Below, piece after piece: positions 47,526 through 59,600 of a stretch of DNA of 64,000 nucleotides (positions are counted from its first letter, which is position 1; every line of letters starts with the position of its first letter). Under the pieces are notes generated by a model. It did not search any database. It saw nothing but the letters and a program-made list of their open reading frames with translations, and was not told the DNA's origin. A program made the position numbers and the translations under genes. The stretch spans positions 48,067,654-48,131,653 of the forward strand of contig NC_084886.1 of NCBI RefSeq assembly GCF_958979055.1, given 5' to 3'. The DNA is from Alnus glutinosa (taxonomy: Eukaryota > Streptophyta > Magnoliopsida > Fagales > Betulaceae).

Positions 47526-47720
47526 CCTAAGCCTAATCCCTCAAAATAGGCCTCACAAAAGTGAAAAGCACATTTTTTTCTCACGCCTACTTCTTCTTCT
47601 TTCTTTTAATCGATAATGTAAACTCTTAGAGTCTGAGTTGAGTAGAAAAACAATGAGCGACTTTTCTGTTCTAATTAAATGATGGTGTAAAACAAAATGA
47701 CCATTCTCTTCTTGTTTAAT

Positions 47721-48130
47721 GTTCTGTTTGTTTCGATATAAAATAATTTTCGTCGTACAAATATTTTTGACAAAATTATTTTCAGAAAAAATGATTTTTT
47801 TTTTTTTCGAAAATATTTTTCGATGTTTGGCTCGTACCAAAAAAATCAGTAACGACGAAAAACAGAATCTGGCAATCAGATACCAAAATTCGAGACCTTC
47901 AACAATAAATTCAGGCTATCAACAAACTCTAATGTTTGGCGGTGGCAGATTCCCACAAACGTGCGGGCAAGGATGAAGAGCTTAAATTCGAAAAATGATT
48001 TACGGTTCGTTTTTCAAAAATTAAACAAACTTTTACGGTCAAACTGAAAATGATTTCCGTTTACCATTATTTTCGCCCCCACCAAACACTGTAAAATGCT
48101 GAAAACATTTTACGCCGAAACAAACGGAGC
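47721..48130. repeat. MITE-like element upstream of the RING gene
   Basis: Ends GTTCTGTTTGTTTCG and its near complement CGAAACAAACGGAGC, a terminal motif common in plant MITEs. The interior matches 35075-35635, so it predates the duplication. Target duplication not evident. Confidence 0.55.
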
Positions 48131-48699
48131 ATAAGAAGGCATAACCTTATCGGTTTTTACTTCTCAATTATTAGTTTTTAGAAACCTCAAACTTAATTAG
48201 ATGAGGATTAAGTACAATTATGTCAATTCAAATAGATGATTGTGAGAGACTACTTGTAGAACGCACCAGTCCAAATAAAAATTAGACAACATGTCCAACC
48301 ACTTATTCGGTCAGATAGATTCCATAAATAACCCATCAGAATCACTGGCTTGAATCGTTTACTACACTTCAAGCATCCAAATTCGTTTATCTATATATAT
48401 ATAGTATCTAGCCATTACTCTTAGCAGATTACTCATTCCTCTTTAGAATATCATTCGACATTCATCACAAAGGCAGTTTCGTCCACGAGAAAAAAGATTC
48501 CAGTCTTCCCGGGAAAGGTAGCCGTTACCGTACCGTTCTCTCTCAATTCGAATTTTCAAAAACCTTCCCCAGAAGAAAAAGCTTATTTTGTAACACATCC
48601 CACTCATCCTTTTCTTTCTTAGAACGAAACAGTGCGCATGCAAATACTACAAAACCAATTATAATCCCTACCCGGAGAAAGAATTGCTTTCTGCAACCC
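48131..48699 (+). promoter_or_regulatory. Promoter region of the intact RING gene
   Basis: From 48470 onwards it is more than 90% identical to 36485-36711. The conserved part marks the probable promoter retained in both copies. Confidence 0.5.
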
Positions 48700-48706
48700 T
48701 ATAAAG
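48700..48706 (+). promoter_or_regulatory. TATA box of the RING-H2 gene
   Basis: TATAAAG about 145 bp before the ATG predicts a leader of about 115 nt. Confidence 0.65.
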
Positions 48707-48845
48707 CCATTCTTTGCTCCATTTCTCCAATTCTTGTTTATATATATACCTTTCCCGGCTTGATTTCTTCAAAATAAACACGTACCCAGGAAGCAAAAAT
48801 CGAAACCCAATTGAGCTTCGAAGCTCGTGACTGCGGTAATCAATC

Positions 48846-49904
48846 ATGTCACTGAGCCCTCCTCGAGTCCGAAACAATGGCCCTCCGAGGACCAACGAGC
48901 TTTACTGGTGCTACCAGTGTCACCGTATGGTCAGGGTTGCCTCCACAAACCCATTGGAAATCGCTTGCCCGCGTTGTTCCGGGCAGTTCGTATATGAGAT
49001 TGACGTGGCCAGGCCTAGGCTCGTTGTTGATTTCACCGATTTCGATCCCTCCCCAGAAGCCCGTTTACTCGAGGCCCTTTCTCTCATGCTTGACCCTCCA
49101 ATTAGGCGCTTCAATCATGACGTGAACAACCCGGAAACTGAACTTCGAGACCGTCCCTGGGTCCAGCAGCGAGGCCGTGGCTTCGAGGGGAGAGATCGTA
49201 CCGACCCAGAAACTCTAGCCCAGCGGCGTACAAGGCGGGGGCGTCGCAGTTTTGATGGGGGAGAAAGATCGGACCCAGAACCAGGAATTCAAGGCAGGCC
49301 TCGTACTTGGATTGTTCTTAGACCTCTGGATCCTTCCAACCCTTTCAGACCCATTTTACACCCTGAAAATCCAGTACCGCCTCGGGTTGATCCTAGAAAC
49401 TACTTTCTAGGGTCAGGCATGAACGAATTGATTGAGCAATTGACTCAAAATGACCGGCCGGGGCCTCCTCCTTTACCCGATTCGGCAATCAACACAATAC
49501 CAACCGTACAAATCATGGCGGACCATTTGGCCGACGACTCTTATTGCCCCGTGTGCAAGGAGGAGTTCAAAGTTGGTGGGGAAGCGAGAGAATTGCCTTG
49601 CAAGCATATATACCACTCTGAATGCATTGTTCCTTGGCTGCAGCTTCACAATTCTTGTCCTGTTTGTCGGCGCGAGCTACCCCTACCTTGTCAAGAAGAT
49701 GCACGAGAAAATGACTCCAACGATATTCATGTTGGAGGGGGCAGCAGACGCCGGTTCTTGAGATGGAACCAAATGTCCTCTTTGTGGCCCTTCCGTACAA
49801 GATTCCGCCCCATAAATCTACATGGTGATCATGGCCATGTCGGTACTTCTAGAAGTGGTGAGAAAAATCAAATTCTTGTTTTATTTTCTGCATCGATCCA
49901 TTAA
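48846..49904 (+). CDS. RING-H2 E3 ubiquitin ligase with N-terminal zinc ribbon (RDUF/RHC1A-like)
   Basis: A single-exon ORF encodes 352 residues. N-terminal zinc ribbon: C22-x2-C25 ... C41-x2-C44. Then a VDFTDFDPSPEARLLEAL segment, an Arg/Asp-rich low-complexity middle (about 95-175), a helical NELIEQLTQND motif, and a RING-H2 at 234-274: C234-x2-C237-x14-C252-x-H254-x2-H257-x2-C260-x10-C271-x2-C274, with Trp264 at the E2-contact position (PWL). This is the layout of the plant RING-type ligases annotated RDUF1/2, RHC1A or RING1-like, which act in stress and ABA responses; the exact orthologue is not determined. All metal ligands are present. The ATG context AATCATGTC and the leader are conserved with the pseudogene copy at 36858. 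Confidence 0.93.
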   Translation: MSLSPPRVRNNGPPRTNELYWCYQCHRMVRVASTNPLEIACPRCSGQFVYEIDVARPRLVVDFTDFDPSPEARLLEALSLMLDPPIRRFNHDVNNPETELRDRPWVQQRGRGFEGRDRTDPETLAQRRTRRGRRSFDGGERSDPEPGIQGRPRTWIVLRPLDPSNPFRPILHPENPVPPRVDPRNYFLGSGMNELIEQLTQNDRPGPPPLPDSAINTIPTVQIMADHLADDSYCPVCKEEFKVGGEARELPCKHIYHSECIVPWLQLHNSCPVCRRELPLPCQEDARENDSNDIHVGGGSRRRFLRWNQMSSLWPFRTRFRPINLHGDHGHVGTSRSGEKNQILVLFSASIH

Positions 49905-52540
49905 CATGTTAGGAGACCAAAGAGCAATTAACACCATGACATTGCTTATAGGATTATTAAGCCTTTTACTTTTGGTATCTCAGCTTCGTAGGACAATCTG
50001 ATGGATGAGTTTCAGCTTGTGAGGCATCTCTACGAATATAGAAATAGAAATAGAAAGAGCCTTTTAAAAAAGTCAGATTATTAAAATGATTAAATCAACC
50101 ATTTTCTATCGGTTTAAGCTTAAGCTTAAACTGTTTTTGAAGCCGATGAAATGAATAGATAACAAAGTGGTTGAATGTATAAGAAAATTTTGTGTTAGTA
50201 AAACTTGCACTTTCAATCTAGTATTTGAAATTCTGATCTTATAACAGTTAGCGATCTAATTCCTTAACAATCACCAAACCCTGAAAGATAAATAAATAAA
50301 GGATTAACATGGTCTAAATGAACTTCTAATCTGAGTAAGTTCTATAAATAAGATTTGCCATAGAATTTAGACCATAAAATCTTTGACCTAGGTCATATAC
50401 ATGAATTGGAAGACTCCAATGATGGGGTAATAAAATTTATTTGATGCTTTGAGTTTTCATGATAGCTAGTAATCTCACTGTTTTTCATAATAGTCCTTTA
50501 TACTCTTTATGCTGAATTCATCTTTCTGCCCTTTTTTTCAGCACTTAACTCATGCTGCCATTCTTGCTGTATTCTATAGCACTTAATTGTGCTGCTAATG
50601 TTGGAAGCAGTTTATATGGATACTTTATAGAGCAATAATTCTTGCTCTATTATATACTGTCTACTCCATATACTTAAAGTTACAAACTACTTTCGACCCA
50701 CATAATGCTTGTTCTCTGTAAATGCTGTGAGTTTCCTATTTACATATATACATTGGGTAAATAGCAGATGCTACTTGCAGATTGGAAATTGTTACATGCA
50801 TCCTTCTTTATTTGCATTTTAATTAAGAATATATATTAGATTTTCTAAGAACTTTGTTTCTCACATCACCACCCTACAAAGGGGAATGGTAAAAGTAAGA
50901 GAAGCCCTCTTGATAATCTTCTTTACCAGCTGGGTTTAAACTTTAGTTCTCTCTTCTTTTATTCTTTCTTCATTTTCTTGGTGGCTATCATTTTTCACTT
51001 GCAACATTCAAACTGTAGAAGATAGCAACTCCTTCTTGAGGGTGTAGAAAATGAAATCCTTAGCCTCTATTTATTGCAGCAGAATCATTTTTGGGGAGAC
51101 ATAACTTAGGGTCAAAAGGGCCATAGTTTTCACTGCTTGCCCTAGACCCCTATCATTCTCCCCAAGCTAAATTAAAGTTCATGGCAAATTGGAAATAATT
51201 TTCATTGGATACTACATCATCATCCTACCCCCATCTCATTGGGCTGATGTGGCAATCCACATCAGCTCTTGATTTTTATTTTTATTTTAACAAAAAACTT
51301 ATGTGCACTATTATATCAACCCACTGGAGTAGAGGTGGGATGGAGAGTATAGTATGTAATATTACTCATACTTTGTAAGTATATATTTGTCACTGGAACA
51401 ATAGAAAGTGCAACACCAAAGATATTTGGTGTTGGAATGTTTAAGATATTTTCCATTTTAAGCCTTAATATATTTTCAAGTCTAAGATTTGATTACCTTT
51501 TTTAGCCTATCTCTCACTTGCCACACTTTTCTTATAAATAGAGCATATAACACAATTGTATTATGAAGTCAATAAGAGCAAGATGTAGCCCTACAAGATA
51601 CTTTTCAGTATGAACGTAGGCCTCTAAATCTGAACCACCCCAAAATTACTCTTTGTTTATCTATTCGCTTTTGCTATCCTTTTATATATTTCATTTTATT
51701 ATAAAATTATACATTTGGTGCATTAACCTAATAGTATGACAATTTGCTCTGTAGGAGGAAGCTGGTTTCTGTAGATTATAATGTATTTTCAACCCTTAAA
51801 ACCTCACAGAGGTTACCAAAAGCTTGCCCAGTGACTTGGGAAACAAGGAAGTTCCCTGGAGTATCCTCCATCTCTACCACTGTCTGTGTATATTATTTCA
51901 ATTGCCATGATATATATATATATATTGCCTTTCTTCTGTGTGAAGGGGCATTGTTGTGAAAATACTGCTTTTACCATGTAAATGAAAATTATGTAAATCT
52001 AACACCAAACATAATTATCTCATATCAATTCTTTAATGTTATTATTTGTAAAATTAAAATTAAAGATGCTATTAAAACTGACCGGAATACAGTTTTTTTT
52101 TTTTTTTTTACCCTAATTAACAAGGGAAAATGAGACAAAGGGAGACCGGAATACAGATCGGCCACAAACAACTCAACCTACAAGGATGCATAAATAATCC
52201 TAATCAAATCGGACAATGGATCGGCTTTGGATTTGGTCTTTGACAAACCAGGATAGTTGAGGGATTGGACTAAATAATCCTAATCCCATCAAATCATACC
52301 CGGGATTTATTATTATTATTATTATTTTTTACGAGAAAGAACAAATACAAACAAACGGCACACATAAAAAAAAAAAAAAAAAAAATACAAAATACCAAAG
52401 ATGAAAGAGAAAATCTAATATTGGCATTAATTCAACCATAGCACCGGCGGAAATCCTCAAAGGTGAAGAAGACAATCTGAAAAGCTGCTAGCGAAGCTGG
52501 TTGTTGTAACCCATGTTACACGGTATTGGTATTAACAAAG
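49905..52540. other. Intergenic DNA after the RING gene
   Basis: The 3' flank matches the left unit for about 130 bp and again at 51058-51705. No gene is recognised. TA tract near 51911-51925 and A tract near 52367-52385. Confidence 0.5.
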
Positions 52541-52548
52541 GAAACCTT

Positions 52549-52649
52549 TTTTTTTTTTTTTTTTTGATATGTTGGCACAAGGGAAGGGACAAAGGGGAAG
52601 GGGAATTCGCATCAGTTACATCCGCTTTATGAGACAACCGATTGAGCTA
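52549..52649 (-). mobile_element. tRNA-derived SINE
   Basis: On the minus strand the A-box-like AGCTCAATCGGTT is followed by CTCATAAAGCGGATGTAACTG, a weakened B box, and a poly(A) tail (T-run at about 52547-52564). Same family as 39804 and 58154. Confidence 0.6.
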
Positions 52650-53648
52650 TTTCTTGGAGATAAGAAATGAAACTCTTTTAACTTAGCTCTTATCAAGCTT
52701 ATAAGGGAGTTGGGGAGACTCAGAACTAGATGTATAGTGGTGGAGGAGACACCATTTGGGGCGGTAATGCAAAAAACCACCAAGATCAGATATTTTTGAA
52801 GTACAGATCAAGATCTGAAATTTTTGGTGGACCAAAAGAACTCTACAAAGAGAACCCAAGTGAGTTGTGGTGGAGGAGATCCGCTACAAGAGACTAAAAG
52901 AGGCGGTAACATGTGTAGCCCACGCACGAGAGCGGGGGACCCCAAAAGGTTGAGCAGAGGCTACAATAGAGTGGAGGCTACAATAGAGGTTGTAGGTTTG
53001 CAGTAGAACTACCCTCTGAAAATCGAAACAAAAAACTAGCTAAAAAATCTAAAGAAAATGAAAATGAGGGAGAAGCAAAAGGGGGATGGGGAGAATATAT
53101 GAGGACATGGGTAGCGGGTTGGAGAGTTCCCTCTTATTTGGTCCAACCGGATTAAATTCTCTTAATAAAATATTTCAAACGGGAATTTAGTTTGATAAAT
53201 CCCAATCACAGTCCAAATCCCACATAACAACAATGGCCTTAATAGTGCGAATGCACCATTCTAATGCAAATGACAAGGAAAATGGAATCTCAAGTATCTC
53301 ACGGTTAAGTGCAATCTTAACCACTTGTCATAAACTTTAGAGTTCCGTCTCATTGCAAGTCAATTTTCAAGGGTGAGTTCTGCATGAAGTAAAGTTTATT
53401 ACATTATTTGATTGCCTACATTATATGGGTCTCATTAGCAAAACCCAATGAGGCCAATTTTGGGGATGGCGAGAGGGACCCCTAGGTCCCTAACCAAAAA
53501 GGGTTAACTTAAAAAGCGATTTATCACCATGAAGACAGAACAGTGAATATGATAGATCAAAAGTCAAAATACCCCACAAGCCAGTTTAGGTAAATTAGAC
53601 ATTTTCTATCAAATGTATAAACACTACAATAATTGAAACTTTTGCAAG
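52650..53648. other. Intergenic DNA and 3' flank of the deacylase gene
   Basis: No gene. 52740-53050 is GA/GC-richer with AAGATCAGATATTTTTG and its echo AAGATCTGAAATTTTTGG, like the noncoding part of a retroelement. The last 150 bp would be the 3' UTR of the minus-strand gene. Confidence 0.4.
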
Positions 53649-56600
53649 TCACAAACACCTGAACTGATTATGAGCACCAATGTTCTGGAACATCACCTGT
53701 GCAGTACTAAACCCTTCTGTGTATGCTGTGTTCATGTACGACCTCTGCAATATGGGGTAATCATCACCATAAGAGTAAAACCATAGACTTATATCAAAAA
53801 GCTTTTCACAACCACACAATCGATATTCGATAGAAATGCAAGGAACGGACCCCTGCCTCAATATGCAAGGATTATGTTCTTTGAAACTGCCAAGAACAAT
53901 TGTTGCTTTTTTGATAAAGAATAAATGTTTGAAAAGGTATAAATTCAACAGTCGTAACCAAATACTCACTGCATCTGCCTTCAACTCCAAGCTAAGGCGC
54001 TCTCTGATACAGTCTGATAACACAGCTCCTAGCCCTTCTCCATGTTGCTTAATAGCATCCTCAGTTATCTGTATGCCTTGATTTCTTTAGCATAACCCAG
54101 AAGAACCGCTTACAATGGACAAAAGAGAACATAATAAAACATGCTTACCTCTGAAAGTAATAGTGCTGATGTTTTATCCAGTATTTCTTCCACAAATTGC
54201 CCAACATCTTTGTAGGAGCTTGCCGGTTGCACACTGCTGGCAGGTTTGTCCTCCATATTTTTTGCTTTTCTGGATGGCTCACTAGCTGCATAATAAAGAA
54301 TTATTTTTATCGAGTTACCTTTTGTTTAAGAACTAATCACTTTGGAATGAACTAATCGATATGACTCTTGTACATATCAACACCCCCCCCCCCCCCCCCC
54401 CCTCCCCCGCCCCCCGCCCTAGTAAGACCAGTATGCACCAAAATGGACAATTTGAACTAAAGATGTCTTATTCTATATCTTCAACTCGATAATTCTCAAG
54501 TACAATATAAAAAGAAACAAAAATGGGCATCTACAAACGACTTCACTGCAAGGAATTTCAAACAATATATATTAACAGAAGCTTGGAAAAATTGAGAGTT
54601 TGCTTAGTACATTAACGACCTTGCATAGCTTGCATGTGCCATTTTTAAATGACATGTATTTGGCACAGAGGTTTAGGTTAGACATCACGCCCATCCATTA
54701 ATTTAGGCGTCTTTGTGCTGAGAAAACCATTGTGGTTATCAACTTATTGTAGCAGGTAGTACAGGAGCTAGAATACCATGACAACTATTACACACACAAA
54801 AAAAAAGGAGGATTTAAGAAATTAGAGAACATACCAAAAAAAAAATGGAAATTAGAGAACATTTCAATTATGTCAATTATGTCCAGTTTGACTTGATATG
54901 TCAATTATGTCCACTAGTGCACTAAAGTCAGTACCAAGTCTTAGAGAGCTTAAAGAATGGATACTAGATAGCCAAACTAATAATATTTCCATTATTATGT
55001 GAAAGTTTAATTTTTTTTGGTAAATTTAATTATGTGCAAGTTTAATAAACCTGTATGAAACCTAAAATGAAAGCTCCCAATCCCCCAAGGAAAAAATAAC
55101 AATAATATTTTTTGTTCTGAGCAAATAGCAGTAATATTATTATCTTAGATCCTAATATCTCATGAATTTCCGATCTAATATTTTTCACACAGGTTAAAAT
55201 TGTTCACAGTTGACTGTGATGCTTGCTTCTGGTATGTGCAGTAAATTTCCTTTATGGGCCAAGAAGAGGTGATGGCAGACACATGTCCACTTCAGTCCAG
55301 CACTTTCATCTTAAAAGTGAAGGGCTTAAGGTTTTATCCCAGGAATTGAATAGGGAAGCAAGGGCAACTGCTAATGAAGACTTTAACAAGTTCACCAAAA
55401 GTCTAAAAACAATAATATGCAGTCTAGAGAATAGCCTCATTTTCAATGACACAATAGAACACCAAATAGAATGAATGCCGTGAAAAGCAAGATAGGAAAG
55501 ACCATCTCCCAATCACTACAAGGCTTTCCATCTTTGGCATGCATATAGAATCCTACAAGTCGAGAAAAGATGAAACACACAAGCATTCATATGTTTATCT
55601 TTGTTCAAGTACAAATATCATATCTTGGGCATAGTACCTGTAATTTCCATTGACTTTTTATCTGAAACAACATGATCATTTGTAGCTTTTTCTGTAGAAT
55701 CTGGCAAAACTATGGAATCAGATGGAACAAGAGCAGCTAGATCAGGAGGATTATCTTTCCCTACTGGAGGGTTAGCCTGCAAAAAGTTATAAGCAAGAAG
55801 AATAACGATTAGATCAAATAAACTAACAAAGGATTATTCGATGAACGCGCATAACAATCTTATTCTAAATTACCTCTATATCAACATATGAGGAGTCTCT
55901 GCCTATTGATCTTAGAAATTTGTCAAGCTCGCAGGCATTAAGAGCTGGAAGCAGCATGTCAAGGATCAGGGGACAACATGAAAAAATAAATAAATGCATA
56001 TTCATCAACTGTAAATTTACTGACAAGTGCAGGGCCTCACAGTTCACTATGTGATGCATCACTATGTACTGTACTGTTGTGAAGTAAGAAGTGATCTAAG
56101 GTAATGTTATCAACTAAGACATAGGTAACAATTGACAATGAGCCTAAAGTCCTTTCAGCAATGCTACCTTCACAGAAAGTTCTTTCAGAGTTCACATGCA
56201 GATAGACACATAGGTGCCATCACTTTGTCATACATTACGTAGCATTATTTATGTCTCATGTATGAATCCATAGCGTCCTTAAGTCTCTCATGAAACTAGA
56301 CGAAACTTTTTTTTGGCTATTGAAATTTCAATTTAGGGCTTGCTTTGGATTGTGTTAAAGAGCTTAAAAAGTGCTTTTAGTACTTAAAAAGCTCTTTTAG
56401 GCTGCAAAGTGGTTGTTTGGTAAAAAACTTAAAAAGTGCTTTTCTGCTCTAAAAAAGCCCAAAACCGCGCTGTGAGGAAGCTTGAAAATGAGGCTTTTTC
56501 TAAAAAGCTATTTTAACGCAATCCCAATCAGGCTCTTAGTTCTTACAAAATATTCCGTATCAAGCTATTCCCTATGATTTTTCAAATGAGTCAAGTGAGT

Positions 56601-59600
56601 TTTCTGACACAACATTGTCAAATTGTGTGACTGGAAGTACTGATGCGTATAATTTTTTATGACTAATCTCATAACAAAATACACATCTTGCCCAGTCAGC
56701 CAACTCCTGAAAATATTGGGGGGGAATTAATGTTGCATGTGACGTGCACGTGCTTCCCCCTCATTTTCCCTCTCATTTTGCACTAAATGTGTCTCATGAA
56801 AAACTAATTCCCCACTCATACTTTTGGGAGTTTAAGATGCATATTCTGTTATGTGTCATTTCATAAAAAAAAAAAAATTTGTCCATGTCAACCTTTCTCA
56901 TCACATAATATGGCATCATAGTTACAGAGACTAAACTGACTGATTTGGGAAAAGAGAGAGATACTAGGCACAAAATATATTTTTAGGTACAAATTGAAAT
57001 TTGGATAATTTTTCTGGAACTAAACATATACTTTATCCTTTTTGAACTGGTAAATTACACATGCACTCTTCTGAACCCACCACTCACCCTCCATCTTGTT
57101 CTTACAAGGGAAGGAAGCACTGTTTGAGCTAGGGATCGTTGGTATTACCAAGCTATATGAAACTTGTGGATTTATAGCCATTAACACTCTTAATGCTTAA
57201 ATTATGGCCCGTAGAGTGAAGAGACAAACAATCCTCTATCTTATTCAGCACATAAACTTCCTATCATGGATCATGCAATTGCCCCCTAAAAGTACATGAC
57301 GCCAAGAATGGAAGGATGGAGTTCCTTTTTCCACAACTCTAGCACAATATAGAAAGATAAGATATCTCCAATCTGATGGTCCGAGTCAAATGATACATTT
57401 CATTAAAAGTACAATTTGAGACATGAAGGACTTGAGCCCTGGACACAATAACCCTCATTTTCTCATCCTTTTTCTTTATTCTTGTTTTCTAATCAGGTCC
57501 TTCTGAGTTAAAACATCTCATATACCATATCCACACCTTAGTCTAACCCTTTCCCATTCCCTTTATTCCCATTCCACATAATCCCATGTCTCAAGTGATT
57601 CCCTCTCTTACTTGATGGATTTTCAGGGCTAAATTGCATAATTTTATTAAAATTATGGAAAAATAACTGAATTGATCCTTGGGGGTTAAGAATGTATCAA
57701 ATCAATCCCTACGGTACAAAAACTTTCTTTAAACTTCTTATGTTAAGCTCTTTCATCATCAAATTCCAAACAAATTCCGTCCATTTTTATAATGAAGCCC
57801 TTGTAAAATAAAAATTTTACTCTAAATAAAATATTTAAAACAAAAGCAAAGTAAGAAACAAATTTTTTTTTTTTTTAAAAAAAAGGTGGCGACTATAAGG
57901 TGAGGCCTACCCTCACAGTGGGGTGGCTAGCCACCCCTCATCTAGTGAGGGCTCCATCGCCACAAGAGCTTTTTTATTTTTATTTTTTAGACTGCCTTTT
58001 GTTTTTTTTTGTTTTTAAATAAAAATAAAAATAAAAAATTAGTTGGGTAGAATTGCAATTTTACAAGGATTCGGTCAGAAACATAGACGTAATTTATACA
58101 AAATAATCAATTTGATACAATAACTTACAACAATAAGTTTTAAGATAAACCCTAAGGATAGTTCAATCGGCTGGGGACCACACCTCATGAAGTAGATGTC
58201 AATTACTTATCAAAAGAAAAAAAAATGAGTTCTAAGATAATTGTCCCCCAGCGATAGAGTTGATACAAACCTAAATCCCCGGAATCAATTCAGTAATTTT
58301 CTCTTAAATTATTGAATTAATGCCGGATTACTTTAATATACTTAACTAGAATAGCTTCACAAGTATAAATTGTGGTAATAATGGAGTTCAATCAATTTAA
58401 TACTTCAAATCTTGTGTAAGTTTCTATTAAAAGTTTTACTCAAGAGTTCACAAGATAACAAGATACATGGTAAATAAGATAATACACAATAAGCAATTTG
58501 AAAATGGTTTTAAAATTAAAGCTGGAAAAAATACAAAAGCAATGACAAAAGAATTTCAGTTTCTAGAAACCCTTCTCACTTACATATTGTCATGTCATTT
58601 GACAGTGGGTGGAACAAGCAGCGCCCCTGACCTTTAAACCCTTGATCCAACAACAAGGATACATGTCTTCACAAAGCAAAGATATAATGTAACATAAAAC
58701 TGAGGATTTATAGAATATTGCAAAGAAAGGACCACGGAGCAAGAGAAAAGGACAGCACAGAGTTACAGAATATCTGCTGGAATTCTACTTAACCAGTGTT
58801 TAATATTAATTATTGCCACACAAAAATTACAAACAAATTATTACATGACCCTAACTAAAGAACAAAAAATGGCATCCTGATAATTTCATAGTAACAAACT
58901 ATAAGTTCAAAAAAGAGAAAGAAAAAATAAAAATAAAAACTTCCAGAGGACAATCACGTCATGCAATACGTAAGCGAAACTCATGTAGTGTAAAACAGAA
59001 TGTGACGCATGAGTCCGCCTAGTGTTTTAGAAAGCAAAGAGAACATACCAATTAAAACCAGTTGAACGATAAAAATCACATTTTTTTCCCTCAAATACTC
59101 GTTAAATCTTGCATCTTTTAAGTCTAAATATAAAATTGGCATCAAGTATATAAATTATGTCATATTAATATATTTATACTATTTAAATTTATTTAATTAT
59201 AATCAATGTAAAGAAGAGAAGAAGAAGAAGTTTCTTTGAAATTCACACAATAATCCTATCGTGGAAAATCCATGTGTTGTCAGTGTTGATATCATATGGG
59301 GCACCTCCAATAAAATACGAAAAAACTAAAATGACTATACGCACACATGAAAGTGCGTCCTTACATGTGCATCTGCACACACAGTACTGGTCCTTATAAA
59401 TACAAGGAGATGTGGATAAAATAGACTGGAGTACTTCCAAAATGAGTAAAATTGAAGTGGAGTCGTTTTATCAAGTATTAACTAGTCCAAATGGATCCCC
59501 TTTTCCTTGGAAGAATATTTGATGAGGCAAGGCTCCCTCACGGGTGGCCTTTTTTTTTGTGCACAACAGCTTTAAGAAAAATATTAACGCTGGATAATTT

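Larger units (their letters stand above)
42650..51720. repeat. Right unit of the tandem segmental duplication (contains the intact RING gene)
   Basis: See the left unit for the matched blocks. The unit may start at about 42650, where ACATAATTCTTACCAAACACT resembles 33480-33500. An insertion-rich 42.7-45.6 kb stretch then separates this from the next matched block. The exact boundary is uncertain. Confidence 0.6.

Noticed and set aside
55223..55474. 83-codon plus-strand frame in the deacylase intron
   Set aside because: No recognisable family, no promoter, and lies within an intron of a well-supported gene on the other strand.
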